A DNA stretch of 37,170 nt, taken from the NCBI GenBank assembly GCA_900555515.1, contig USLO01000002.1, forward strand, positions 1-37,170, given 5' to 3'. Position 1 is the first letter of the stretch, and each line of letters opens with the position of its first letter. This stretch comes from an uncultured Collinsella sp. (GTDB lineage Bacteria > Actinomycetota > Coriobacteriia > Coriobacteriales > Coriobacteriaceae). A model generated the notes under the pieces. The model worked only from the letters and a program-made list of their open reading frames with translations. It ran no database searches and was not told the DNA's origin. Positions 7,082-15,055 of this stretch are shown in pieces. The position numbers were made by a program, and so were the translations under genes.

Positions 7082-8392
7082 CTAGGCGTATCCATTGGAA
7101 TCCTCCGATGCGCCTTCGCACGCTCGCATGACCTCGATACCATTTGAGCGTGCGAACTCGACGAGCTCTGCGTTGCGGGCGTTTATGGTGCCGAAGGCGG
7201 CGGGGCACACGATAAGGCGCGCGCAGTGGACGAGGAGCTCTTTGGCGCGGGCTATGGTTTTATCCCCGATCGGCTCGAAGGCGCGCTCGGCCACGCATTC
7301 CGTCGACAGGTCGCGCGCGAGCTCGCAGTCGATGTCCCCTTCGTGCAGAACGCCCGCGTAGAACGCCTTGCCCTGCCGGATGAGCTGGCGAAACACAGCC
7401 GACCCCGTACCTGCGCCGGCGATGACGAACGTGTGCGCATCGCCGTGTGGGCGCCCAATTTCCACGCTGCCGAAGCGCTCGTTGAAGGTGCCATGTTGAA
7501 GGCCGTAGAGCTCGCCAATCGTCTCGCGCGTGAATATGTCCTCGGGTGCGCCGGCGCGGAAGACCCGGCCGTCCTTCACGCAAATCACCTTGTCGGCGCT
7601 TTTCTGCGCGAGTTCGAGTTCGTGGATGGACATGATGACAGCCACATTCCGCGATTTCGCAAGGTGGCGAAGTATTCGCAGCAGGTCGATCTGGTAGCGG
7701 ATATCGAGATACGACGTGGGCTCGTCGAGCACGAGCACACGCGGATCCTGCGCGATGGCGCGTGCGAGCATGACGCGCTGGCGTTGCCCGTCGCTTATCT
7801 GCATGAAGTCGCGCTCGGCGAACTCTTCCACATGTGCGGTTTTCATGGCCTCGTCGACCCGACTATGGTCGTCGGGCGAGAGTGTGCCCATTCGCCCGGT
7901 GTAGGGATGCCTTCCCGCCTCTACGATATCGCGGCAGGTGAGGAGCTCGGTCCGGGGGCGATCTGTCAGCATAACGGCAAGGTTCCTTGCGAACTCCGCC
8001 GTCTTCCATCGGGAAATCTCCCGCCCGTCGAGCTCGACCGTGCCGGCAAGCGGTGCCAGATGGCGTGTGATTGTTTTCAAGATGGTCGACTTGCCCGAGC
8101 CGTTTGGCCCGATGAGCGCCACGACGTCGCCCGCGCGAACCTCCAGATCGACGCCTTCGACTACGACCTTCTTGTCGTAGCCCGCCGACAGGTCGCTTAT
8201 GCGGAAAAGCGGCGCTCCGTCAGCCTGCGTTTCGACCGGGGTTTCGAGGTTCGACTCCGCTCGGAGGAGGCGTTCCGCGTGCAGTTCCGCACGAGCCGAA
8301 AGTGTCTTCTGGCGCTTTCGTGCGAGCTTAGGACTGTCTAAGCATGGAATGTCCCCTCCGAGCGTTTTGGGCCGCGGCACGAATTCCCCCAT
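7082..8392 (-). CDS. FecE/BtuD-type ABC transporter ATP-binding protein with extra C-terminal domain
   Basis: A 436-residue ATPase that would energise the FecCD permease encoded next to it. The ABC domain begins near residue 62 and shows Walker A GPNGSGKST at 95-103, a signature variant ISDGQRQR, Walker B VLVLDEPTS and the switch histidine in SIHELE. About 60 charged residues precede it, longer than usual. After residue 305 comes a domain of about 130 residues with VIAGAGTGSAVFRQL, a Rossmann-like glycine motif, ending in VCPAAFGTINARN. Similar tails occur on some iron/corrinoid-type ATPases and might sense a ligand, but the role is unknown. Its ATG directly abuts the permease stop. The operon is under a cobalamin riboswitch, so corrinoid, tetrapyrrole or cobalt uptake is likely. 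Confidence 0.85.
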   Translation of the reverse strand: MGEFVPRPKTLGGDIPCLDSPKLARKRQKTLSARAELHAERLLRAESNLETPVETQADGAPLFRISDLSAGYDKKVVVEGVDLEVRAGDVVALIGPNGSGKSTILKTITRHLAPLAGTVELDGREISRWKTAEFARNLAVMLTDRPRTELLTCRDIVEAGRHPYTGRMGTLSPDDHSRVDEAMKTAHVEEFAERDFMQISDGQRQRVMLARAIAQDPRVLVLDEPTSYLDIRYQIDLLRILRHLAKSRNVAVIMSIHELELAQKSADKVICVKDGRVFRAGAPEDIFTRETIGELYGLQHGTFNERFGSVEIGRPHGDAHTFVIAGAGTGSAVFRQLIRQGKAFYAGVLHEGDIDCELARDLSTECVAERAFEPIGDKTIARAKELLVHCARLIVCPAAFGTINARNAELVEFARSNGIEVMRACEGASEDSNGYA

Positions 8393-9433
8393 CTACCTCA
8401 CCCGCTTCTTCAACATGAGTGCGATAACCACTGGCGCGCCGAAGATGGCGGTGACGGCGCTGATGGAAAGCTCGACGGGGGAGAACAGCGTGCGCGCGAT
8501 CAAATCGCAGCCCGCGCAGAAGATGGCGCCTCCCAAGAAGCACGCAGGAATCACGCGGATGGGCTTCGACGACTTCAGCGCCGACTTAACGAGATGCGGA
8601 ACCGCGATGCCTACGAACGACACCGGACCAGCGAACGCGGTCACGCAGGCGGAGAGCATGCTCGCTAGAAGGACGAGCACCACGCGGAAGCGTGCGACGT
8701 TCACGCCGACGCTTTTCGCGTAGGCTTCTCCCAGCTGGAAGGCGGAAAGGGGCTTCGATATCGCGAATACGCATGCGCTCACGGTGATCACCACGACCGC
8801 GATGACCGCGATGTCGTCCCAGCTCGAACCCGAGAAGCTACCCAAAGACCAGTTGTGCAGGTTCACGATGGACTGGTCGTCGGCGAAGGCGATGAGGAAG
8901 TTCGTCGCCGCCGAGCAGATGTATCCCACCATGACGCCCGCCACGATGAGCATGGCCATGGAACTTATGCGCCGTGCGATGAGGAGCACGAAGCCGATGG
9001 TGATAAGCGATCCCAGAAACGCTGCGGCCACCATGGCCGGCGAGGACATGGCCTGGTTCGCGCCCAGAAGCACGATCATCGTAAGCGCGACGACGAACTT
9101 TGCGCCCGAGGAGACGCCCAAGATGAACGGGTCGGCGATGGGGTTGTTGAAAAACGTCTGCAGCAGGAACCCGGAGAGCGAAAGTGCCCCGCCGAGAAGC
9201 ACGGCTGAAAGCACGCGCGGCAGGCGAATCTCCCAGATGACTTGGCTTTCCATGGAATTGGCCGCGCCGCCCGAAAGGATGCCGGGGATGTGGTCTGCGG
9301 GCACGAGCACGCTCCCGATGCACAGGTTGGCCCCGACGAGCACGATGAGGACAACAGCGAGCAGCGCCGTCACGACGCGACACCGCGCGGCACGCCCCGA
9401 TTCGTCGTATGTCATGGAAAGCCGGCTTCTCAT
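8393..9433 (-). CDS. FecCD/BtuC-family ABC transporter permease
   Basis: A 346-residue integral membrane protein of the FecCD family. Family landmarks are visible: a first hydrophobic segment (VVTALLAVVLIVLVGANLCIGS), IRLPRVLSAVLLGGALSLSG, then NNPIADPFILGVSSGA, and the C-terminal GPVSFVGIAVPHLVKSALK loop that contacts the ATPase. About ten membrane segments are expected for the family. I chose ATG 9433, which starts four bases after the binding-protein stop; a TTG at 9445 is also open but would sit on top of the ribosome site. The last codon abuts the ATPase start. It forms the channel of the riboswitch-controlled importer. Confidence 0.88.
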   Translation of the reverse strand: MRSRLSMTYDESGRAARCRVVTALLAVVLIVLVGANLCIGSVLVPADHIPGILSGGAANSMESQVIWEIRLPRVLSAVLLGGALSLSGFLLQTFFNNPIADPFILGVSSGAKFVVALTMIVLLGANQAMSSPAMVAAAFLGSLITIGFVLLIARRISSMAMLIVAGVMVGYICSAATNFLIAFADDQSIVNLHNWSLGSFSGSSWDDIAVIAVVVITVSACVFAISKPLSAFQLGEAYAKSVGVNVARFRVVLVLLASMLSACVTAFAGPVSFVGIAVPHLVKSALKSSKPIRVIPACFLGGAIFCAGCDLIARTLFSPVELSISAVTAIFGAPVVIALMLKKRVR

Positions 9434-9437
9434 GACG

Positions 9438-11009
9438 CTAGCCAAGCTTCCTCAGATAATGGAAGTCGCTCGCGTCATCGCCGGTGAACGCCCCGTGCAG
9501 CTCGTCGATAATGTCGGCGGTAGAAGTCATCTGCTGGTACATGTCGGTGCTTGTGACCCAGACGTTGCCGTTCTTCACGGCTTTGAACTGCGACAATAGC
9601 GCGTTTTTGCCTACGAAGTCGTTCAAGGTGGCAACCGATTCGTCGATGGTGCCGTTGTAGACGATGATGTCGGCATCCTTCGCCGTCGCGTAGAAGCGTT
9701 CCATTTCGAGCGTTACTGACGAACCTGACGTCGACGCCGTCTGCGCGTCATCGAGCGCGTAGTTGCCGCCTGCAAGCTCGATCATCTGTGCCACGTAGTC
9801 GCCCGCCCGCCGCGTGACGGCGGCCCCGTTCGAGTTAATGTAGAAATACGCCACGGTTTTACCTGACGACGCGAGCCCCGACGTTTGCTCGACGCGGGCC
9901 TTCTGCTCGTTGAACAGGTGCGCGGCCTCGTCTTCCTTGTCGAACAGGACGCCGAAAAGCTTAATCCACTCGACGCGCCCGAGTGCTTCGGGCTCGCTCG
10001 ACGACTGTTCGGTGAGCACGACGAGCCCGAGTTTCTGCAGCTTTTCCTTCACATCGGGTGTGTGGTTGATCATGGTGTTCTCGATGGCGAGCGTGCAGCC
10101 CGAGGCCGATATTCGCTCGTAGTCGGGCGCGCTGTACTTGCCGCCGTAGGCGATCGCCCCACTTTCGAGTGCGCTTTTGAAGCCCGCGACCGAGCAATCG
10201 TCGGCCTTCGTGCCCGACATGATGATATTGTCGTTCGCATCGAGCGCGTCGACCAGGCACATCGTCGCCGACGACACGAGGTACACCTTGTCGGCGGGGC
10301 GCCTTATGACCGCGATGTCGGAGCTCAACCCATCAGGTACCTTCGCATCTTGCGGCACCACGAGGAAGCGCTCCCCGTTCGAAATGCAGATAAGCCGCAG
10401 GCCGCCTTCGAACTCGTCGACAGTGAAGTGCTCGGCGTATTCAAGCTGAAGCGTCCCCGTCGGCTTCCAGCCGCAGCCCAAATCGGCGTTGTGGAAGTCG
10501 GCCGCGGCGCTTGAAGCCGTTCCCGCAGGGGAGCCGCCGCTTGCATCGTCGCCCGTTTTCTCCTTCATGGTGGATGAGTCGAAGTGGAGCGTGTAGTTGA
10601 TGGTGTGCGGCGTCGACATGGCGACGGTCTCGGCCGACACGGCGATGTCCTCGTCGAGCGTGACGGGTATCTCGAACGTGGAGTTGCCGCCGTCGTTTAC
10701 GGGCGCGTAGTCCACGCCGTTGACGGTCATCTTGTCGTAGTTCGAACTCGACCAGGTGATGGTCGCGGTGTAGGTGTCGCCATCCTTCACAATTGTGGTG
10801 GGTGAGGCGATACTTGCGCGCCCTGACCCGCCGGAAAGCGAGACACTCACAGTGTATTCCTGAGAGCCTGCCATACCACCGGTCGCGTTCGGGCTCGCAC
10901 TGCACCCCGCGAAGGGAAGCGCGAGCAGGGCGACGAGAACGCAGGCGATCGCGCGCGCCGCGATGCTGCGGCGCTTCCTGCTTTCCCCCTTGGGAAGAAT
11001 CGACCGCAT
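9438..11009 (-). CDS. ABC transporter substrate-binding lipoprotein with extra N-terminal module
   Basis: A 523-residue exported protein. An N-terminal basic and hydrophobic segment ends in a lipobox, LPFAGC, with Cys36 as the likely lipidation site. Residues about 50-145 form an extra beta-rich module that resembles the lipoprotein encoded directly upstream (YDKMTVNG and FEIPVTLDED against YGKLFMG and YDVPVEALDED). A Ser/Ala/Gly linker (146-170) leads to a Peripla_BP_2-type binding domain, with GRVEWIKLFGVLFDKE, the DADIIVYNGT segment and AVKNGNVWV near the end, as in BtuF/FecB proteins. It would deliver ligand to the FecCD permease. Corrinoid, haem-like tetrapyrrole or cobalt chelate are all possible; the riboswitch favours a B12-related ligand. 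Confidence 0.82.
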   Translation of the reverse strand: MRSILPKGESRKRRSIAARAIACVLVALLALPFAGCSASPNATGGMAGSQEYTVSVSLSGGSGRASIASPTTIVKDGDTYTATITWSSSNYDKMTVNGVDYAPVNDGGNSTFEIPVTLDEDIAVSAETVAMSTPHTINYTLHFDSSTMKEKTGDDASGGSPAGTASSAAADFHNADLGCGWKPTGTLQLEYAEHFTVDEFEGGLRLICISNGERFLVVPQDAKVPDGLSSDIAVIRRPADKVYLVSSATMCLVDALDANDNIIMSGTKADDCSVAGFKSALESGAIAYGGKYSAPDYERISASGCTLAIENTMINHTPDVKEKLQKLGLVVLTEQSSSEPEALGRVEWIKLFGVLFDKEDEAAHLFNEQKARVEQTSGLASSGKTVAYFYINSNGAAVTRRAGDYVAQMIELAGGNYALDDAQTASTSGSSVTLEMERFYATAKDADIIVYNGTIDESVATLNDFVGKNALLSQFKAVKNGNVWVTSTDMYQQMTSTADIIDELHGAFTGDDASDFHYLRKLG

Positions 11010-11013
11010 GGCG

Positions 11014-11547
11014 TTACTTCAGTGCGTCGGCGCGCAGATCGACGCCGGCGGATTCGAACACGAGCGTGCGGTCGTACCACCGCTCCCTTTTAATGCTCCA
11101 CGCGGCGCAGTCGGTGTCCTCGTCGAGTGCTTCAACGGGCACGTCGTAGGTGTACTTGCCTTCCGCGTTTTCCACATAGGGGATGAAGTCGGCCTCGCTC
11201 GCGGCGGCAGCCTCGTCGCCCGTGCCCATGAAGAGCTTGCCGTAGCCCGTGCCGGAAAGCGTCATCACGCAGTGCATGGAGCCGTTTTCCACGATGAGCT
11301 GGGCGTCCACAATCCTGAACATGCTCGAGCTGGAATCTACGGTGATCGGATAGGTGCCGTCGGCCACCTTGTCGGCGGTGATGGGGGCAGCGCTTGCGCC
11401 CTCGGGCGCATCGGCCGCCTGTTCGGTCTTTTCCTGGGAATCGGCATCGCTTGCCTTTGCGCTGTCGATTGAATTTCCGCCGCAGCCTGCGAGCGAGAAC
11501 GCGAAAAGCGCCGCCGACAGGGCGAAGGCGAGGGTTTTCTTCAACAT
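11014..11547 (-). CDS. Small lipoprotein related to the N-terminal module of the neighbouring binding protein
   Basis: A 177-residue predicted lipoprotein. The signal peptide MLKKTLAFALSAALFAFSLAGC has a lipobox with Cys22, followed by a Ser/Ala/Glu-rich spacer to about residue 60. The rest is a single module with DGTYPITV, GYGKLFMG (101-108) and YDVPVEALDED (134-144), echoing residues 50-145 of the binding protein encoded 4 bases downstream. ATG 11547 is preferred over an upstream frame start at 11622 because GAAAGGAA precedes it and a signal peptide follows at once. I do not recognise a named family. A surface ligand-capture role alongside the importer is a reasonable guess only. Confidence 0.75.
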   Translation of the reverse strand: MLKKTLAFALSAALFAFSLAGCGGNSIDSAKASDADSQEKTEQAADAPEGASAAPITADKVADGTYPITVDSSSSMFRIVDAQLIVENGSMHCVMTLSGTGYGKLFMGTGDEAAAASEADFIPYVENAEGKYTYDVPVEALDEDTDCAAWSIKRERWYDRTLVFESAGVDLRADALK

Positions 11548-11610
11548 GGAGGGGGTTCCTTTCAATCGCTTCGACCGCCCGCGCCGTGCGGTGGGCGGGC
11601 GGGATGCGAA

Positions 11611-11657
11611 TGCAACGGGCATGCGCCGTCAGTCGGGGAAGGCGCATGCCCGTTGCA
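11611..11657. other. Perfect 17-bp inverted repeat between cbiK and the lipoprotein gene
   Basis: TGCAACGGGCATGCGCC (11611-11627) pairs perfectly with 11641-11657 around a 13-base loop. It lies 36 bases past the cbiK stop and 64 bases before the lipoprotein start. There is no T tract on the minus strand, so an mRNA-stabilising or processing hairpin, or a partial attenuator, fits better than a full terminator. Confidence 0.7.
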
Positions 11658-11692
11658 CGGGGACGCGACCGGCGCCCCCGTGCGCGGCGAGT

Positions 11693-12619
11693 TTACAGCT
11701 TGGCGATGGCGTCGTCCACGTGCGAGACGTAGATGTCGTCGACCGCGACGTTCTGTCCCAGACCCTGGAGCAGGCACGTCACTTCGAAGCCGGCGGCCAC
11801 GAACTTCGCAGCCCAGCTGTCGGGGTCGGTCTCGTCTGCCATGTCGTTGTTCGCGTGGTCGCCCGCGACCACCATGAACGGCGCGAGCACGGCCTTCTTG
11901 TAGCCTGCGGCGCTCGCGGCGGCGATAACATCCTCGCAGGTCGGTTCAGCCTCGACGGTGCCGACGAAGAACTGCGTCAAGCCCTCGTTCTTGAACACTT
12001 CCTGCATCTTGGCATAGTCGGCGTTGGAATCGGCTTCGGTGCCGTGACCCATGAGGCACAGCGCCGTCTTGCCGTCGTCGAAGGACGCCATGTTCTCCTT
12101 AATGGCTGCGGCCACCTTCTTGTAGTCGTCGTCGGAGGTGAGCAGCGGGTCGCCGAGCGAGATCTTGTCGAACTTGTCGGCGTACTTGTCGAGCTCGTCT
12201 TTCACGTCGGTGTATTCCAGGCCACCCATGAGATGCGTCGGCTGCACGACGATTTCCTTCACGCCGTCTTCCACGCAGCGGTCGAGTGCCTCGGTCATGT
12301 TGTCGATCGTGATGCCGTCGCGCTTCTTCAGCTTGTCGATGATGATCTGCGCGGTGAAGGCGCGGCGGATGTCGTAGTCCTGCCAGTACTTCTCGCGGAT
12401 AGCGTCTTCGATGGCGCCGATGGTGATGTGGCGCGAGTCGTTGTAGCTCGTGCCGAAGCTCGTGACGAGGATGACCGGCTTCACGGCCTTCTCCTTTTCA
12501 CTCGATTTCTCGGAACTCGCGGAGGTGTTGGAGCAGCCCGCGAGCGCGACTCCGGCGAGCGCGACGGCTCCGGTTGCTGCGGCGCCCATGAAGCCGCGGC
12601 GTGACATCTGGTCGGACAT
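11693..12619 (-). CDS. cbiK: CbiK-type sirohydrochlorin cobaltochelatase with Tat/lipoprotein signal
   Basis: A 308-residue class II chelatase that in the cytosolic family inserts Co2+ into sirohydrochlorin. Family segments are clear: VILVTSFGTSYNDSR at 49-63, QPTHLMGGLEY with His129, LMGHGTEADSNADY with His192, and FMVVAGDHANNDMA with His255. H129 and H192 match the two metal-binding histidines known from Salmonella CbiK. Unusually, the protein starts with a twin-arginine motif (SRRGFM, residues 6-11), a hydrophobic stretch and a lipobox, ALAGC, with Cys29. It should therefore sit outside the membrane. ATG 12619 is preferred over an upstream start at 12706 because AAAGGA precedes it and the signal follows. 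It is first in the riboswitch-controlled operon. An exported CbiK is known from Desulfovibrio, where a transport role was suggested. Confidence 0.85.
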   Translation of the reverse strand: MSDQMSRRGFMGAAATGAVALAGVALAGCSNTSASSEKSSEKEKAVKPVILVTSFGTSYNDSRHITIGAIEDAIREKYWQDYDIRRAFTAQIIIDKLKKRDGITIDNMTEALDRCVEDGVKEIVVQPTHLMGGLEYTDVKDELDKYADKFDKISLGDPLLTSDDDYKKVAAAIKENMASFDDGKTALCLMGHGTEADSNADYAKMQEVFKNEGLTQFFVGTVEAEPTCEDVIAAASAAGYKKAVLAPFMVVAGDHANNDMADETDPDSWAAKFVAAGFEVTCLLQGLGQNVAVDDIYVSHVDDAIAKL

Positions 12620-12737
12620 GGTTTTTCCTTTCCTCGGTTTGCCGGTCCCCCGGCGACAGTTGCTTGTCGGCACAAGCGAAAGAAAAGCGCACCCCTCGGG
12701 GTTCACAAGGAGCTAACGCCACGGCGATGCCGTGAGG

Positions 12738-12870
12738 AAAAGGCGAAGCAGTCTGGCTTGGGGCGCGAGGCGGTTCGCCCGCGCGTCCTATACAGTAATG
12801 TCCCTTGCCCAGGATTCCCACCTGGTTCCCTCCGCAAGCCAGCGCGGGCTGTGCGGGCGCCGCGCCGGTC
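12738..12870 (-). ncRNA. Cobalamin riboswitch upstream of cbiK
   Basis: Read on the minus strand, the leader contains AGGGAACC, then GGTGGGAATCC (12812-12822), then GGGACATTACTGTA, in the order expected of the cobalamin aptamer core. It ends with a B12-box, AAGCCAGACTGCTTCGCC, at 12742-12759. A short hairpin (12720-12734) and a G+C-rich hairpin near the ribosome site (12641-12654) follow. There is no clear T-rich terminator, so control may act on translation initiation. Exact aptamer ends are estimates. Confidence 0.85.
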
Positions 12871-12917
12871 ATTTCCTTTTATCCGATTGTCATATGCTCG
12901 TTGCCGAATCTTTTACT

Positions 12918-12946
12918 ATGATAGTGGGCACTTGTGAACGTGTCAA
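12918..12946 (-). promoter_or_regulatory. Sigma-70 promoter of the riboswitch-cbiK-ABC operon
   Basis: On the minus strand TTGACA (12941-12946) and TATCAT (12918-12923) are separated by 17 bases. The start would be near 12911, giving a leader of about 290 bases that holds the cobalamin riboswitch. Confidence 0.75.
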
Positions 12947-13077
12947 AGCCAGGGCGGGCGGCATTGCGCCTTCTGCCTGCGTATTTGCGCCGATTGCCGC
13001 CGCAGGCGCCGTGTTTTGCCCGCTGCGCGAATGGCGGCGTAAACGGTTTCGATGAGAAACGGGAAGGGAAGGCTCGG

Positions 13078-13869
13078 ATGATTCATATCGTTGGCGCAGG
13101 CTCGGGCGCCGCCGACCTTATCACGCTGCGCGGGGCGCGCCTTCTGCGCGCGGCCGACGTGGTCGTTTGGGCGGGAAGCCTTGTGAACCCCGAGCTGCTC
13201 GCTGAGTGCAAGGAATCCTGCATCGTCTACGACAGCGCGCACATGACCTTGGAGGAAGTGCTCGACGTGATGTGCGCTGCAGATGCGCGGGGCGAGGAAG
13301 TGGTGCGCCTGCACACGGGCGACCCGTGCCTGTACGGCGCCATCCAGGAGCAGATGGACGCACTCGACGCGCGCGGCGTGGACTACGAGGTGGTGCCCGG
13401 CGTGTCGAGCTTTTGCGGTGCCGCGGCGGCGCTTCGCCAGGAATACACGCTGCCGGGAATCAGCCAGTCGGTCGTGATCACGCGGCTTTCCGGGCGCACC
13501 CCCATGCCCGCGGGCGAGGGCATGCGCACCATGGCGGAAAGCGGCTCGACTATGGTCATCTTCCTGAGCTCGGGTATGCTCGCCGAGCTTTCCGCCGAGC
13601 TTTTGGCCGCGGGCCGCAGCTCCGACGAGCCGGCGGCGCTCGTGTACAAGGCGACCTGGCCTGAGGAGCGCGTGGTGCGCTGCACAGTGGGCACGCTCGC
13701 CGATGCGGGCGCGCGAGAGGGCATCGACCGCACGGCGCTCGTGGTGGTGGGCCGCGTGCTCGGAGCTCGCGGCGGGCTTGCGCACGACGGCGCGCAAGCG
13801 GAGTCGTACGAGCGCAGCAAGCTTTACGACCCTTCGTTTGCCACGGGGTATCGGAAGGCGAGCAGCTAG
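13078..13869 (+). CDS. cbiF: Cobalt-precorrin-4 C11-methyltransferase
   Basis: A 263-residue SAM-dependent tetrapyrrole methylase that adds the C11 methyl group. It starts MIHIVGAGSGAADLITLRGARLL, the family's first SAM-binding loop with a glycine-rich turn. AADVVVWAGSLVNPELL and later HTGDPCLYGAIQEQMDAL, VPGVSSFCGAAAAL and VVITRLSGRTPMP are typical of CbiF/CobM. ATG 13078 is preferred because GGGAAGGGAAGG lies just upstream and the protein then begins at the family's usual place. It opens a long plus-strand operon, with cbiD starting one base after its stop. No defect is visible. Confidence 0.95.
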   Translation: MIHIVGAGSGAADLITLRGARLLRAADVVVWAGSLVNPELLAECKESCIVYDSAHMTLEEVLDVMCAADARGEEVVRLHTGDPCLYGAIQEQMDALDARGVDYEVVPGVSSFCGAAAALRQEYTLPGISQSVVITRLSGRTPMPAGEGMRTMAESGSTMVIFLSSGMLAELSAELLAAGRSSDEPAALVYKATWPEERVVRCTVGTLADAGAREGIDRTALVVVGRVLGARGGLAHDGAQAESYERSKLYDPSFATGYRKASS

Positions 13870-13870
13870 C

Positions 13871-15055
13871 GTGGCCTTCGAGCACTACATATATACCGGG
13901 ACGACCCGCCTGCGCTGCGGCTACACCACGGGGAGCTGCGCCGCGCTCGCGGCGAAGGCGGCCTGCGAGATGCTCTTGTCACGAAAGCTCGTCGGCCTCG
14001 TGTCGATCGTCACCCCCGGCGGGCTGCCCGTCGAGGCGAACGTGGTCGACGCATGCATCGGCGAGGGGTGTGCCCAGTGCGCCGTGCGAAAGGACGCAGG
14101 CGACGATGCCGATGTGACCGACGGCGTGCTCGTGTACGCGCGCGTGGAACATGCGGGGTCGGGCACGGGCGCTGCGGGCAGCAAGGGCGTGCCCACGCGT
14201 GAATCGGAAGTTTCCGTCGATGGCGGCGTGGGCGTGGGGCGCGTGACGTTGCCCGGGCTCGAGCAGCCGGTGGGGGCGGCCGCCATCAACGCGACGCCGC
14301 GCGCGATGATCACTTCGGCGGTGCGCGAGGTGTGCGCCGCGCACGGCTTTTCTGGAAATATTGCTGTGACGATTTCGGTACCCGAGGGCGTTTCCCTTGC
14401 CGAAAAGACCTTCAACCCGCACCTGGGGATAGAGGGCGGCATCTCCATCCTGGGCACGACGGGCATCGTCGAGCCGCGCAGCCTCGCTGCCTTGCGCGAC
14501 AGCATCGTGCTCGAGATTCGGCAGCATGCGGCTATGGGGCGGCGCGGAGTCGTGCTCACGCCCGGCAACTACGGCGGGCAGTTCATCTCGGGGCATTTCC
14601 ACCTAAACGGTGCGCCGGTGGTCTTCATCTCCAACTTTGTGGGCGATGCGATTGATTGCTGCGTTCGCGAGGGATTCACCAATGTCCTTCTTGTGGGACA
14701 CATCGGCAAGCTGGTTAAGGTCGCTGGCGGCATCATGGACACTCATTCGCGTACCGCCGACTGCCGCGCGGAGATTCTGGCCGCCCACGCGGCCTTGGCC
14801 GGCGCGGGCGCGAAGACCGTGCGCGAGATCATGTCGTCGGTCACGACCACGGCGGCGCTCGAGGTAATCGAGGCCGCCGGCGTGGGGGACGCTGCGCGCG
14901 CCTCGCTCGCTGCGGCAATCGAGGACAGGTTGCACCGCCGCGCGGCGGGCGCATGCGACATCGCCGCGATCGTGTTCGACGCCGAGCGCCGCGAGCTTTT
15001 CCGCACGTCGGGCGCCGAAGCAGTTATCGGGGAATTGGGGGCGACGTATGAGTAA
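13871..15055 (+). CDS. cbiD: Cobalt-precorrin-5B C1-methyltransferase
   Basis: A 394-residue CbiD protein, which methylates C1 in the anaerobic route. The N-terminal signature RCGYTTGSCAALAAKAAC (near residues 15-32) is diagnostic. NPHLGIEGGISILGTTGIVEP and later LVGHIGKLVKVAGGIMDTHSRTADCR are also conserved blocks. The start is a GTG at 13871, one base after the cbiF stop; residues upstream of it in the same frame are antisense-like noise. Its 3' end overlaps the start of the truncated cbiL by 8 bases, as in tightly coupled operons. Length is normal. Confidence 0.93.
   Translation: MAFEHYIYTGTTRLRCGYTTGSCAALAAKAACEMLLSRKLVGLVSIVTPGGLPVEANVVDACIGEGCAQCAVRKDAGDDADVTDGVLVYARVEHAGSGTGAAGSKGVPTRESEVSVDGGVGVGRVTLPGLEQPVGAAAINATPRAMITSAVREVCAAHGFSGNIAVTISVPEGVSLAEKTFNPHLGIEGGISILGTTGIVEPRSLAALRDSIVLEIRQHAAMGRRGVVLTPGNYGGQFISGHFHLNGAPVVFISNFVGDAIDCCVREGFTNVLLVGHIGKLVKVAGGIMDTHSRTADCRAEILAAHAALAGAGAKTVREIMSSVTTTAALEVIEAAGVGDAARASLAAAIEDRLHRRAAGACDIAAIVFDAERRELFRTSGAEAVIGELGATYE

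Larger units (their letters stand above)
12620..13077. other. Divergent control region between the two island operons
   Basis: This 458-base stretch has no supported gene. The minus strand holds the promoter, riboswitch and leader of cbiK. On the plus strand I find only a good ribosome site (GGGAAGGGAAGG) before cbiF; no convincing promoter or second riboswitch is visible. An open frame from GTG 12934 runs in phase into cbiF but has a low-quality start and no family resemblance. Confidence 0.7.

Noticed and set aside
7226..8341. Long plus-strand open frame across the ABC ATPase gene
   Set aside because: It is a G+C-driven shadow of the ATPase, whose Walker motifs are on the minus strand.
11354..12604. 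416-residue plus-strand frame opposite cbiK and the lipoprotein
   Set aside because: It crosses two real genes and the intergenic hairpin, with Val/Asp/His-rich antisense composition and no domain.
12946..12965. B12-box-like AAGCCAGGGCGGGCGG on the plus strand before cbiF
   Set aside because: Only the first part matches the box, and none of the upstream aptamer core elements is present on this strand.
12934..13077. N-terminal extension of cbiF from GTG 12934
   Set aside because: No ribosome site, not similar to any CbiF start, and it overlaps the divergent promoter; ATG 13078 fits better.
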